Notes: generated from the letters alone by a model not told the origin. Positions 6,701 through 14,814 are shown, numbered from the stretch's first letter. The stretch is DNA of 26,843 bases from UBA3700 sp002372775 (GCA_946615965.1 CAMOIC010000017.1:1-26843), one strand, 5' to 3'. Translations and numbers: made by a program.

Positions 6701-9029
6701 TCAACTCCTGCTCCGCGCCTGTGTATAACAACTTCTTTGGTAAAGGTGCAATATAGTCAGGAATAGCTTTTTCTATTTCAAAGCTTCCGTGCATAACGAT
6801 TGTATAATCGTAATCACCAACGGTAAAATCTTCATTTCTAGCTTCATTTGAATTTCTGAAAGGATATACACCAAAGCCCCCTACTTCATAGTCTGAAGTA
6901 ACTGTAACTCTGCTTTCTACCAAATCGAATAAAGACCCTTCTGTTAAATATTTGCTTGAATATAATACCTTATGTTTATAATCTTCTGGCGCAGGAACTG
7001 GATCTTTGTAATGCATTTCATATTCTAAATAAGCATTAATATGAATTGGAGTTTTTGCAATATACACCGTATTACATATTCTTGTTGAGTTATCTGGATC
7101 GCATTTTATATCCTCCATATGCTCATATGTTCCTTTTGCAATAGCATAATCCCCAGTGTAATCATTCCATAAATATGTAGGATATTCAACTATATTTGCT
7201 CTTACTTTTGCATCATAATAACTTGAATCTGTTGTTAACACATATGGAATTCCTATATATCCAACACCTGAACATTCAGTCACAAGCTTACCAACAACCG
7301 CATTAGTACGACCATATGCAATAAATGCATTAATGCCTTGCTTTATAGTTATTCCTTCTTCTGTTTTAATGCCAACATTTTCTATACCTATTTGCGTACT
7401 ATAATCTGACTTATAATAGCTATTAGCTACTATTTTTTTGCCAAGTACTGTCATAGATTTAGCATAAATACCAATTGTTTTTCCGTCTTGATTTATGTCT
7501 CCAGCGGTAACATCTAGATATCCTCTCTCTAGGGTAATATTGCCTTCACTATAAATACCATAGGCATTTTTAGATTTACCTGATGTTGCTTGAATTTTTA
7601 AGCCGTTATCATCCCAATCTCCGCCTGTAGTAAATTTTAAATTTCCTGTTGAATAAATGCCATATCTTGTTAATTCATCCCCTGAATTTTTATTATCTAT
7701 AGAAGATTTCCAACACATTCTAATAGTTAAGTCTGCTAATTCTGAATGAATTCCTGCATCCCAAGAAGGCGCCTCGATTTCAAAATATACGTTATCATAT
7801 CCCTCTGAATTTGCTAATATTAAAGTATTATATTGTCTATCATATTGATATCCGCGATTTGTTCTTGTAACAGAAGTACTTCCGACTGCGACAATATGTC
7901 CAGCAACATACAAGTCTATTTCCGGTAAAAATGTTGGATATTTTGCATTTTCCTTCATTTCCCATGTATTTGTAAAATCCCAAATCTTAAGATAGTCTTC
8001 ATTTACTGTAAAGCTGGTTTTATCTGCAAACCAAGCAGCATCATGGCCATCAGCTCTTTCATCTGTAGCAGATCCTGCAATCGTTAAATAACAGCAACCT
8101 GAAATTGAAGAAGATGAACCTAATTCTGCGATAACGGCAAATGTATCTGTAGAACCTGTTACGCTGTTATAATTAAAGCATTTGCGTACATTTACAACTC
8201 CGCCTGTTTTCCCAATAATTCCGCCTATGTTAGTAGAAGAAGATGTTACTGTTATAGCTCCGTCGTTATAGCAATTCTCAATGTCTACTTGTAAAACGTG
8301 TTTATTGTCATTATAATCCCATGTAGATGAACCAGTAGCGGAACCTACAATACCACCAACATTATATCCATTACCAGTTACAGTGATTGTTGCATGGTTA
8401 CTGCAATCTGATATCTTTAATAAACCAGAAGTTGCATTACCTACAATTCCACCAACTTGGCTACCTGAAGTAATTGGTAAATAATTATGACAATTAACAA
8501 TCTTTGTTTCAGATTGATATCTACCCTCAAGCCATCCAACTATACCACCAGTGTCAGAACTTGATACAATTCCGTCACCTTCTACAGTCAAGTTTTTAAT
8601 TTCTGTACCGCTATTGCAATATGTAACATTTGCAAAAAAGCCAACATGCCCAGTAGATGGCTCGTTAAACTTAATGCCAGATACTGTATGACAGTTTCCA
8701 TCAAATGTTCCTTTAAATGGTTTATCGTCCGAGCCAATTGGATCCCAATCGCCACTTAAAGTTATATCGCTTCCTAATACAGCGTGTTTTTCTGTACCTG
8801 TCGCGTTTACGATATCTCTAAATATTCCTAATTCGTCTGCATCAGTAATTAAATACGGATTTGTTTCAGAACCTGAACCTTGACCGCTCCATGTTGGTAC
8901 TGGAGTGTCTGCGTAAACCTCTCCATTATTTAATGTAGTTTCAATCGTTGTTATTACCATTAAACTGCATATAATTACTGCAATTGATAAAACAACTACC
9001 ACTAGTAAATTATTAGATTTTGAATTCAT
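3729..9029 (-). CDS. Giant secreted surface protein: beta-helix, Ig-like and FIVAR-like modules, ten 60-aa repeats, three-helix C-terminal anchor
   Basis: This 1766-aa protein starts with a signal peptide (hydrophobic residues 8-30, probable cut after VYA near residue 40). Residues of about 50-310 carry GLUG-like beta-helix repeats with recurring VGGIVG. A second beta-rich region follows, then an Ig-like module around 760-836 (LLYTGAEQELIVPGDF) and a FIVAR-like helical unit around 838-905. Residues 910-1498 hold ten three-helix repeats of about 60 aa, with motifs IGDPKQVTSPES and LTDAQKALV. A beta domain (about 1500-1638) precedes three predicted membrane helices (about 1645-1667, 1689-1711, 1714-1737) and a basic tail. 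There is no LPXTG motif, so anchoring seems to use the C-terminal helices. The AGGTGAGG ribosome site fixes the start. A role in adhesion or matrix binding is inference from the architecture. Confidence 0.88.
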   Translation of the reverse strand: MNSKSNNLLVVVVLSIAVIICSLMVITTIETTLNNGEVYADTPVPTWSGQGSGSETNPYLITDADELGIFRDIVNATGTEKHAVLGSDITLSGDWDPIGSDDKPFKGTFDGNCHTVSGIKFNEPSTGHVGFFANVTYCNSGTEIKNLTVEGDGIVSSSDTGGIVGWLEGRYQSETKIVNCHNYLPITSGSQVGGIVGNATSGLLKISDCSNHATITVTGNGYNVGGIVGSATGSSTWDYNDNKHVLQVDIENCYNDGAITVTSSSTNIGGIIGKTGGVVNVRKCFNYNSVTGSTDTFAVIAELGSSSSISGCCYLTIAGSATDERADGHDAAWFADKTSFTVNEDYLKIWDFTNTWEMKENAKYPTFLPEIDLYVAGHIVAVGSTSVTRTNRGYQYDRQYNTLILANSEGYDNVYFEIEAPSWDAGIHSELADLTIRMCWKSSIDNKNSGDELTRYGIYSTGNLKFTTGGDWDDNGLKIQATSGKSKNAYGIYSEGNITLERGYLDVTAGDINQDGKTIGIYAKSMTVLGKKIVANSYYKSDYSTQIGIENVGIKTEEGITIKQGINAFIAYGRTNAVVGKLVTECSGVGYIGIPYVLTTDSSYYDAKVRANIVEYPTYLWNDYTGDYAIAKGTYEHMEDIKCDPDNSTRICNTVYIAKTPIHINAYLEYEMHYKDPVPAPEDYKHKVLYSSKYLTEGSLFDLVESRVTVTSDYEVGGFGVYPFRNSNEARNEDFTVGDYDYTIVMHGSFEIEKAIPDYIAPLPKKLLYTGAEQELIVPGDFPENPNVHSTIEYKVDNGSYSTAIPMKKDTYTYTVSYRVTPDDTDHYATIQSYFYVRIDKYDKTALEEALNTARYNRNLLYNGGLNTTDLDDAISSANNIFETGSATEEQINNAISNLNEVTNNSTVGLYKTLIDEITLPITDLSKESDIKTLKALYDVMTDEQKAQLTQEEKDKLEPAVLQLAAELIKDIGDPKQVTSPESTGKIDNAKGFYDSLTDAQKAQISNAKNLEDAEDYLAADDFKDKMDAIGDPKQVTSPESKTAIQDAKDALSELTDAQKALIDPNMIKDLSDAEDYLAADKAKDLINEIGTVEYPASSAAINAARDAYEALTDAQKALVDNYGDLEDAEDVYGDYAASDVADKINAIGDPKQVTSPESKDAIDAANNAYNQLPATQIGKIPADIRKNLEDANDYYAADRVKDLINAIGTVEYPTSKAAIDAAKGAYDQLTSTQQGLIPEVDRQALENAIDKYATDEAKEKIAQIGDPADVKHTDAYKEKIDAAKEVVDKLTPSQRSLIPSELADYEESVNRYKAEGAKDLISAIGDPADVKHTDAYKEKIDAARDVYDTLTDAQKALVDNIGNLEDAEDQYEVQGVMDLINDIDNVSLETDDKGKIEKAKEAYNKLTPEQKALIPDNVKDDFENIVDEFHGLIRDDITSKVNDIGTVSYDEASKTKIDNAMAAYNNLIEEEKALIPQEVKDKLEDAFNTYDQMDVDATRSVVTDDESGVTIETEGRGVPRNVNLIVEVKTDVTPSNVSPEALEKLIKKTQKIVKIYDVKLIQTVNGVDTEIQPSDIKEGMKIKIHMAIPEGVETKGLSVLHIHGDGSIDVIDDVTIDGNNVIVEVASLSEFAIVEKTSHGFCVGWIVFIFMILELLFACLYIILRYGFLKELVTKCKLDCLYEKMELLTFIGMCLSQVLFIFALIAICLHQCAVTIISFIFVLLIMGALDYFFLKDNDIFTRMFIDTPMLPKTENKDILRKDKSR
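4536..6302 (-). repeat. Ten tandem 60-aa repeat units inside the surface-protein gene
   Basis: Units of roughly 170-185 bp encode residues 910-1498. Most begin (D/E)KI..IGDP or DLI..IGTVEY and contain LTDAQKAL. Two neighbouring units near 5000-5060 and 5180-5240 are almost identical at exactly 180-bp offset. The stretch encoding GDPKQVTSPES recurs near 5567, 5921 and 6087. The pattern indicates growth by tandem duplication. Confidence 0.88.
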
Positions 9030-9091
9030 AATGCCTCACCTCTATATAATTTGAGCTGTACTAAACTCCCCTATACCACTGTTTTAACATA

Positions 9092-9120
9092 GATATAAGG
9101 ATAAAACTAAAACCCTTCAA
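9092..9120 (-). promoter_or_regulatory. Predicted promoter of the surface-protein gene
   Basis: On the minus strand TTGAAG (9115-9120), a 17-bp spacer and TATATC (9092-9097) lie about 65 nt upstream of the ATG at 9029. Both boxes are imperfect but the spacing is ideal. Confidence 0.5.
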
Positions 9121-9278
9121 AAATAGGAGAATTATTGGCACTATATTTATAATGATGATTTATCTAATCAAGTGCAATATGAGGAATAAAGATTAATTGA
9201 GTTCTTTATCATGTCAGCAGCAGAAATGAAAATGTTTGCTTTATGAAGTCTAGCGATGATTAACACTTGATTTTTTGC

Positions 9279-9304
9279 AAAAAAAAGGCACATCGCCTTT
9301 TTTT
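9279..9304. terminator. Terminator of the Dlt-like operon
   Basis: The stem AAAAAAGGC/GCCTTTTTT with loop ACATC is preceded by A and followed by T runs, so it works in either direction. It lies about 35 nt beyond the stop of the acyl carrier protein gene and ends the leftward operon. Confidence 0.8.
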
Positions 9305-9337
9305 AGCGACATGCCCTAAAAATCACTTTTAAAATAA

Positions 9338-9559
9338 TTATTTTAATCTTTCAATCATTTCCCACATAGCCTTTGCTGAATTAAAGTTTGTTGGGATAAT
9401 ATCTGCTGGAGATATTACAATATCAAACTTGTCTGTAATTTCTGCAACGATTGACATAATATCAAGAGAATCTAATATTGCATTATCAATAAGTCCCTCT
9501 TCTGTATTAAAGTCAACGTCTGGTTTAATCTCTTCTAGTAGTTCCAATAATTCTTCCAT
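9338..9559 (-). CDS. Acyl/aminoacyl carrier protein (DltC-like)
   Basis: This 73-aa acidic carrier protein has the phosphopantetheine attachment motif LIDNAILDSLDIMSIV, with Ser31 in DSL as the modified residue. It should carry an aminoacyl group as a thioester on the pantetheine arm, loaded by the adenylation enzyme of the same operon, and hand it to the membrane acyltransferase, as DltC does with D-alanine. It is the last gene of a five-gene operon and lies 13 nt after the PLP enzyme, with AAGGAG about 9 nt upstream of the ATG. Size and motif are those of DltC or small acyl carrier proteins. A general fatty-acid ACP is unlikely because no fatty-acid genes are nearby. Confidence 0.88.
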   Translation of the reverse strand: MEELLELLEEIKPDVDFNTEEGLIDNAILDSLDIMSIVAEITDKFDIVISPADIIPTNFNSAKAMWEMIERLK

Positions 9560-9572
9560 TTTTCATTTCTCC

Positions 9573-10703
9573 TTACATATTAATTGTGTATGTTTTTATA
9601 GTATCTCTAATCAGTTCTAGATTGCCATCCATATTTCTTTTATATACTTTTGGCATATTTCTACTTAAGAACAAATAAATACCCTCAGTAATAGAATACG
9701 CTCCAACATTTAAAAACACAAGAGTGTCCCCAATCTTGGCATCATGCAATGGGAAGTTTCTAACAAGAACATCCGCAACAGTACACAATGAACCGCATAT
9801 AGTCCAATTCTCTTCTACCCCTGTTGTTTTCTCTATTACAAATGGGGCCTTCATTGCCATCATTTGACCAAAATAATTCAAATGGTTAATGCCACCATCA
9901 ACAATGCAATATTTAACGCCTTTTGTCTCTTTTTGATCTACAATCTTTGTGTGGTATTCGCCGCAATATGCTGCAATAAATCTACCCATTTCTAAAGTAA
10001 TATGTTTTCCTTCAAACTTGGATAAACCCATCTTTAAATTATTTAGCATTTCAGCCTCATCTATTGGAGCATCTGACTTGAAATAATTAACTCTAAGACC
10101 AGGACCATATTCAAAATTTTGGAAGCTTATATCGTATTCGCTTTCTATCTCTTCTGTGAATTGCGCTAGATAATCTAGTTCTTTATCTATTTGAATATCC
10201 TTCTTTTGAGTTCCAGTATAACTTTGCAATCCTAAGATGTTTAAGCTTAAATCTTTTCTATTTTCAAGAATAGATTTTATAACATCTTCATCCATTCCAA
10301 ATTGATTACCACCGCTTAATCTTAAATACACATTTAAAACTAATTCATTCTCTTTTGCCTTTCTATTTAATAAATCAAGTTGATTTAAAGATTCTACTGT
10401 ATAAATTGGTAAATCTTTGCATTCTTTAACGATAGTTGAAATATCTTCTTCTTCCTTAAATACTCCAGACAATACAATCTTATCTTTTGGAACATTTAGA
10501 GCTTTGCAAATTTGATACTCACCTGGAGAACATACCTCAAAAGCATCTGCTACATTGATTAAATCTTTAACAAGAAATGGATTTGCTTTCATTGCATAGC
10601 AAATAGAAATCCCTTTTAGATTATCCTTAATCATATTTACTCTATCTACTAACTTCCTTATGTCAAACACAAATGCAGGTGTATCAATTAAAGCATTATG
10701 CAT
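9573..10703 (-). CDS. PLP-dependent decarboxylase of the DAP/ornithine decarboxylase fold (group IV)
   Basis: This 376-aa enzyme has the alanine-racemase-like barrel plus beta-domain arrangement. YAMKANP gives the PLP lysine, Lys39. GPG at 200-202 sits where LysA-type enzymes have a GGG phosphate loop, and EMGR (238-241) replaces EPGR. SLCTVAD (305-311) supplies the catalytic Cys307 and Asp311, and GAYS the PLP-stacking Tyr336. NQFGMDE and SYTGTQ recall BtrK-type decarboxylases, which act on carrier-protein-bound amino acids, more than ordinary lysA. The start codon overlaps the ligase stop as TAATG, so expression is coupled. No lysine-pathway gene is near. I infer action on an amino acid, free or carrier-bound, that the operon attaches to an envelope polymer. 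Racemase activity is an alternative. Confidence 0.82.
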   Translation of the reverse strand: MHNALIDTPAFVFDIRKLVDRVNMIKDNLKGISICYAMKANPFLVKDLINVADAFEVCSPGEYQICKALNVPKDKIVLSGVFKEEEDISTIVKECKDLPIYTVESLNQLDLLNRKAKENELVLNVYLRLSGGNQFGMDEDVIKSILENRKDLSLNILGLQSYTGTQKKDIQIDKELDYLAQFTEEIESEYDISFQNFEYGPGLRVNYFKSDAPIDEAEMLNNLKMGLSKFEGKHITLEMGRFIAAYCGEYHTKIVDQKETKGVKYCIVDGGINHLNYFGQMMAMKAPFVIEKTTGVEENWTICGSLCTVADVLVRNFPLHDAKIGDTLVFLNVGAYSITEGIYLFLSRNMPKVYKRNMDGNLELIRDTIKTYTINM

Positions 10704-12205
10704 TATAGATCATACTCCTTTGCTAGTTTCTTTCTATCTGTTTTTCCGTTCTCTGTTAAATCAAACTTTTCTACTTTTTCGAACTTACCTGGGATCATAT
10801 ATGCAGGCATAGAGATTCTTAATTCTTTAACGATTGTTGCACTATCTACATTACCCATATAGAATGCATAAATCTTTTCTTTTGTTTTGCTGAATAATAC
10901 AACAACTTTCTCTACACCATTGATTTTAGAAATTGCGCTTTCAATTTCACTTAATTCTATTCTATGTCCCATATACTTAATTTGGAAGTCCTTTCTTCCA
11001 ATAAAGCATAGTTCACCTTCTTCGTTATAGTATCCTAAATCGCCAGTTCTATAGATTGGTTCAATGTATCTTGTATTCAAAGGATTTTGAGTAAATGCCT
11101 TATCTGTTTCGGGTTTTCTACTATAATAGCCTAATGAAAGAGCTGTACCGGAAACACAAATTTCACCATGCTCATTTACCTTTGTAACTTCCTTGTCATC
11201 CTCATCAAGAAGTATTATTCTTTCATTCTTAAATGGCTTTCCTATTGGCAAAACATCTTTAGTAAACTCACCATTTTCTGTTATATAGTATGTACAATTA
11301 CATGTGATTTCTGTAGGTCCATAAACATTTACGAACATTGTATCAGGCATTGCCTTCTTCCATACGTTTAGCTGCTTAATAGGCATCAATTCTCCGCTAA
11401 ATAAAACCTTCTTTATATCTTGTGGAATCTTATATTCAAAAGCTCTAAATGTAGATAATATGCATAATGCAGACACTGCCCAAATTAGAGTTGTAACCTT
11501 TCTTTCAATTAGATAATCGATTAAGAATGTTGGGAATGAGAATTTTGCTTTTGGAATAATTTCCATTGTTGCGCCAACCTTTATTGTCGAAAAAATATCC
11601 TTAACTGATACATCAAAATCAAATGGAGCTTGATTACCAATTATTTCATCAGGGCCAATATTAAATGTTTCTGTAAATACATTAATAAAATCTATAACTG
11701 ATCTATGAGAAACAGCAATTCCTTTTGGAGTTCCTGTTGAGCCAGATGTGAACATAACATAAAGAGGATCAACATCTATATGATTTTCTCTAATATTATT
11801 CAATAAAGACTCATTTAAAGCACCATCTTCAACTCTTAATACTTTATTTGCATCATATTCTGGAAGATATTTATCATAACCTTCTAGAACAATAACATAA
11901 GGATTATCTAGCGTTTCTAGAATGCTATTTAATCTTTCTTTTGGATGTCTAATATTTAGAGGGACATAAAAACAACCGGCATAAATAATGCTGAAGAAAC
12001 TTAGCACAGCATCTACGCTCTTATCGCCTAGAACAGCAACTGGTGATTGTGGTTTTGTTTTTGAGGCAATCAAACTACCAAAACTTTTTGCTTTCTTAAC
12101 AAACTCACTATATGTGATACTTGTCTTTTCATCAGCGAAAATAACTTTATTAGGATATAAACTTGCGCTATTTTCTAGAAACTCAAGAACGTTTATATTA
12201 TTCAT
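10703..12205 (-). CDS. Amino acid adenylating ligase, DltA-like
   Basis: This 500-aa AMP-forming enzyme should activate an amino acid with ATP and load it on the operon's carrier protein. The core motifs are complete: FTSGSTGTPKG (about 152-162), FDFDVSVKD in the DltA style, NVYGPTEITCN, YRTGDLG, GRKDFQIKYMGHRIE and NGKTDRKKL with catalytic Lys488. Where DltA has FCGEVLP, with a cysteine lining the D-alanine pocket, this protein has FSGELMP, so specificity may differ. I chose the ATG at 12205 rather than the one at 12238: GGAGG lies 5 nt before it, the family N-terminus fits, and overlap with the upstream gene drops to 8 nt. The class is certain; D-alanine as substrate is not. Confidence 0.88.
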   Translation of the reverse strand: MNNINVLEFLENSASLYPNKVIFADEKTSITYSEFVKKAKSFGSLIASKTKPQSPVAVLGDKSVDAVLSFFSIIYAGCFYVPLNIRHPKERLNSILETLDNPYVIVLEGYDKYLPEYDANKVLRVEDGALNESLLNNIRENHIDVDPLYVMFTSGSTGTPKGIAVSHRSVIDFINVFTETFNIGPDEIIGNQAPFDFDVSVKDIFSTIKVGATMEIIPKAKFSFPTFLIDYLIERKVTTLIWAVSALCILSTFRAFEYKIPQDIKKVLFSGELMPIKQLNVWKKAMPDTMFVNVYGPTEITCNCTYYITENGEFTKDVLPIGKPFKNERIILLDEDDKEVTKVNEHGEICVSGTALSLGYYSRKPETDKAFTQNPLNTRYIEPIYRTGDLGYYNEEGELCFIGRKDFQIKYMGHRIELSEIESAISKINGVEKVVVLFSKTKEKIYAFYMGNVDSATIVKELRISMPAYMIPGKFEKVEKFDLTENGKTDRKKLAKEYDL

Positions 12206-13175
12206 TTTTTCCTCCATTAGGATAACCGTATTTATCACGGAAAGCCTTTAAGTCGTTTTCCCATGCAGCGTATTTCTCTTCGCCTCTATGGTTTCCTACA
12301 CTATAATTATCTACTAGATATTGACCAAGATAGTCTGACACCTTTGTTGCTCCGCTAAAGTTCATATGATCTCCGGCATCTTTTGTATCTACCGACCAAT
12401 CTACGCCAACATCTATTAAATTCATATCAATAAAAGGTATATCGTTATGCTCTTTAACAAACTTCTCGATAGCATTATGTCTTGAATAGCTCCAATATAT
12501 GGTTGAAGGAATTTCAACAAGCACTAGTTTGATACCTTTTTCATCACATAATCTAACAATTTTTTCTAAATTTTTGACGCTACTTTTTCTCATCTTGTAA
12601 ACGTCATCTGTCTTATCCATACGTTTATTACCATCGCATGGTTTAATATCATCAGAAAAATTATAATTCTTGTTAATAGATCTGCAACTCTCCTCACCCT
12701 TTAAAACTCTTCTCCAATTAGCATGAGCGCCAAATATTGGGAATGCTCTACCTAATGTCCATTGGAATGCGAATCTTAATCTATTCTCTGCCTTATCATA
12801 GAAGAATTGATCTACATTTAGAACAACAACCTTTGGAGATTGTGTTTTTAAAACTTCATTTAAAATATCATATGCTTCTCTTGGAGATTGAGAAGTTTCT
12901 GCTAAGTTGTATGAAGCTATACCGTATTTTTCATACATTTCCATTGGTATAATTCCATACATTACACCACTATGTCCAATATTTACAACATCAAGAGTAT
13001 TAGCTTCCTCAACTGTAATACCTCTAATGTCTGTTGTTCTATATGAAGCTCTATCTAAAGGATTCTTTGGAGTCATAACAAATCCAACAACATACAAAAC
13101 GACATATGTTATTACTAAGAAAACAACAGCAGATACAACTTTTTTCCATTTATCACTAATATTGATATTCTTCAT
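12198..13175 (-). CDS. Membrane-anchored SGNH-type protein, DltD/AlgX-like
   Basis: This 325-aa protein has one N-terminal membrane helix (about 13-33) and an extracytoplasmic domain of SGNH hydrolase type. VVNIGHSGVMYGI gives the candidate nucleophile Ser69, and DAGDHMNFSGATKV gives the Asp/His pair (Asp266 or Asp269 with His270). DltD, AlgJ and AlgX proteins partner MBOAT acyltransferases and help move the acyl group to the polymer outside the membrane. Its ATG overlaps the stop of the MBOAT gene as TAATG, with GGAGG upstream, matching the usual dltB-dltD pairing. It is shorter than classical DltD (about 400 aa), so it is better described as DltD-like. Confidence 0.78.
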   Translation of the reverse strand: MKNINISDKWKKVVSAVVFLVITYVVLYVVGFVMTPKNPLDRASYRTTDIRGITVEEANTLDVVNIGHSGVMYGIIPMEMYEKYGIASYNLAETSQSPREAYDILNEVLKTQSPKVVVLNVDQFFYDKAENRLRFAFQWTLGRAFPIFGAHANWRRVLKGEESCRSINKNYNFSDDIKPCDGNKRMDKTDDVYKMRKSSVKNLEKIVRLCDEKGIKLVLVEIPSTIYWSYSRHNAIEKFVKEHNDIPFIDMNLIDVGVDWSVDTKDAGDHMNFSGATKVSDYLGQYLVDNYSVGNHRGEEKYAAWENDLKAFRDKYGYPNGGKNE

Positions 13176-14743
13176 TAGAAACCTCCATAGATAAATGGGC
13201 TATTTGCGTATAAGCCTGCGCCATAAGCACCAAATACAAGAACAGATAATAATAGAGCGATATAGATTGTCCATCTAATTGGAACGGCCTTTTCAGCAAT
13301 GCTCACTCTAACATCTCCCTTCTTTTCATTTAATACGTCAACTACAACAAGTACGGCCATACTTAGAATTGCTATTATCATTTCCTTATAATCAATACCA
13401 AGTTCAAATACATTGCCATGGTATGGAGTAAATACGGAGATTAAAATATGCCAAGAATCTTCAAGAGTATTTGCACCAAACATTGTTTCACCAATAAAGA
13501 TGATTAGGATTGTTCTTACATGTCTCATTGCAATTAACCACTTGTTATTAGAATCAATATTCCATTTTTCATATAATTTTTTAACATATGGCTCGCATAG
13601 CATACTTACTGAGATAAGCACGAAATAATATAGACCATAGAATATATACTTCCATTCTGGACCGTGCCATAAACCGTTGCACATCCAAACAGCAAGTAAA
13701 GCTAGAATTGTTGGCAACATCTTTGTGAAATAATTCTTCCAACGTTTCTTAATCTTTCCACAGAATTTTACAACCTTTGGAGATAAAGCAACTGAATAGA
13801 AAACATATTCTTTTAACCACACACCTAAAGTAATATGCCATCTCTTCCAGAAATCTTGTGCTGATGTGGCAAAGAATGGTTGTCTGAAATTCTCTGGAAG
13901 GTTGAAGCCAAACATTTGAGCTGAACCTAAAGAAATATCTATAAAGCCTGAGAAATCTGCATATAGTTGAATTGTGTAGAAAATAATAAACAATAAACTT
14001 GCATATCCTGAATATTCATAAGGATTTGATGAGATTGTTGAAACTAGCATACCTAGTCTATCTGCAATAACAGCCTTCTTAAACAAACCCCATAAAATTC
14101 TTTGTGCACCGAATGTAAACATACGGTAATCGAAACGAGCACCGTTATATAACATATTTGCAGTTTGCTCATATCTACAAATAGGACCTTCTTGTAATGC
14201 TGGGAAGAAACATAAGAATAAAGCAACTCTTACAAAATTCTTATCTGCTTGTATTCTCTTTCTATGAACATCAACCATATAGCCGATTGCTTGCAATGTA
14301 TAGTAAGAAATACCCATAGGCAATGCAAGAGCAATAATAGGCCAATTTAATTCTGTACTAAACCATCCCAAAACTCCATTTACTATAGAACCTAAGAAAC
14401 CGAAATATTTAAGCGCCCCAATTATTAACAAGTTGATAACAACAACCGATGTAATAATGGCCTTATTATATTTTGCTATTTTGTTCCTATATTCTTTGTT
14501 GTCCTTATCTGCCTGTGCTTTATCGTTATTCTTTTGAATCCATCTTGCCCCGAAATATACAGTAATTATTGTGAAAACAATAAAAGCTATCAAATAAGAG
14601 TTCATTAATAAATAGAAAGATAAACTTGCTATTAATAGAACTATATAGCGATATTTAACTGGAAAAATATAATAAAAAAGTAGCGAAAGCACAAGGGTCG
14701 CGAACAACACAATCATTGGATTGTCCAATTTCAATAACATCAT
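13175..14743 (-). CDS. MBOAT-family membrane O-acyltransferase (DltB/AlgI-like)
   Basis: This 522-aa polytopic membrane protein carries MBOAT hallmarks: GISYYTLQAIGYMVDVHR (about 144-161), FFPALQEGPICRY (179-191), FWKRWHITLGVWLKEYVF (298-315, His303) and NGLWHGPEWKYIFYGLYY with the predicted catalytic His360. DltB-type members pass an activated acyl or aminoacyl group from a cytoplasmic carrier across the membrane. Here the adenylation enzyme and carrier encoded in the same operon should supply it. It is the first gene of the operon, behind a good promoter, with GGGAG about 10 nt before the first of two adjacent ATGs. Sequence alone would also allow an AlgI-like O-acetyltransferase; the operon context argues for a Dlt-like role. 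Confidence 0.88.
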   Translation of the reverse strand: MMLLKLDNPMIVLFATLVLSLLFYYIFPVKYRYIVLLIASLSFYLLMNSYLIAFIVFTIITVYFGARWIQKNNDKAQADKDNKEYRNKIAKYNKAIITSVVVINLLIIGALKYFGFLGSIVNGVLGWFSTELNWPIIALALPMGISYYTLQAIGYMVDVHRKRIQADKNFVRVALFLCFFPALQEGPICRYEQTANMLYNGARFDYRMFTFGAQRILWGLFKKAVIADRLGMLVSTISSNPYEYSGYASLLFIIFYTIQLYADFSGFIDISLGSAQMFGFNLPENFRQPFFATSAQDFWKRWHITLGVWLKEYVFYSVALSPKVVKFCGKIKKRWKNYFTKMLPTILALLAVWMCNGLWHGPEWKYIFYGLYYFVLISVSMLCEPYVKKLYEKWNIDSNNKWLIAMRHVRTILIIFIGETMFGANTLEDSWHILISVFTPYHGNVFELGIDYKEMIIAILSMAVLVVVDVLNEKKGDVRVSIAEKAVPIRWTIYIALLLSVLVFGAYGAGLYANSPFIYGGF

Positions 14744-14783
14744 ATAACGTAAACTCCCTTGTAACTCACCTAAAATCTAGTAT

Positions 14784-14812
14784 ATTATAAGCGTACGCGT
14801 ATTATTAGGCAA
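14784..14812 (-). promoter_or_regulatory. Promoter of the Dlt-like operon with palindrome in spacer
   Basis: On the minus strand TTGCCT (14807-14812), a 17-bp spacer and TATAAT (14784-14789) lie about 40 nt before the ATG. The spacer holds the perfect 8-bp palindrome GCGTACGC (14791-14798), a possible regulator site and unusually GC-rich for this region. Confidence 0.7.
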
Positions 14813-14814
14813 CC

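Larger units (their letters stand above)
9030..9337. other. Intergenic region: surface-gene promoter and operon terminator
   Basis: This 308-bp gap contains no gene. It holds the predicted surface-protein promoter (9092-9120) and the terminator of the Dlt-like operon (9279-9304). The remainder (about 9121-9278) is AT-rich with nothing recognisable. Confidence 0.6.

Noticed and set aside
9573..10703. Housekeeping lysA
   Set aside because: No lysine genes are adjacent, several LysA motifs are changed, and the gene is embedded in a Dlt-like operon.
12206..12238. Upstream ATG for the adenylation enzyme
   Set aside because: No ribosome site; it would increase overlap with the SGNH gene; GGAGG precedes the ATG at 12205.
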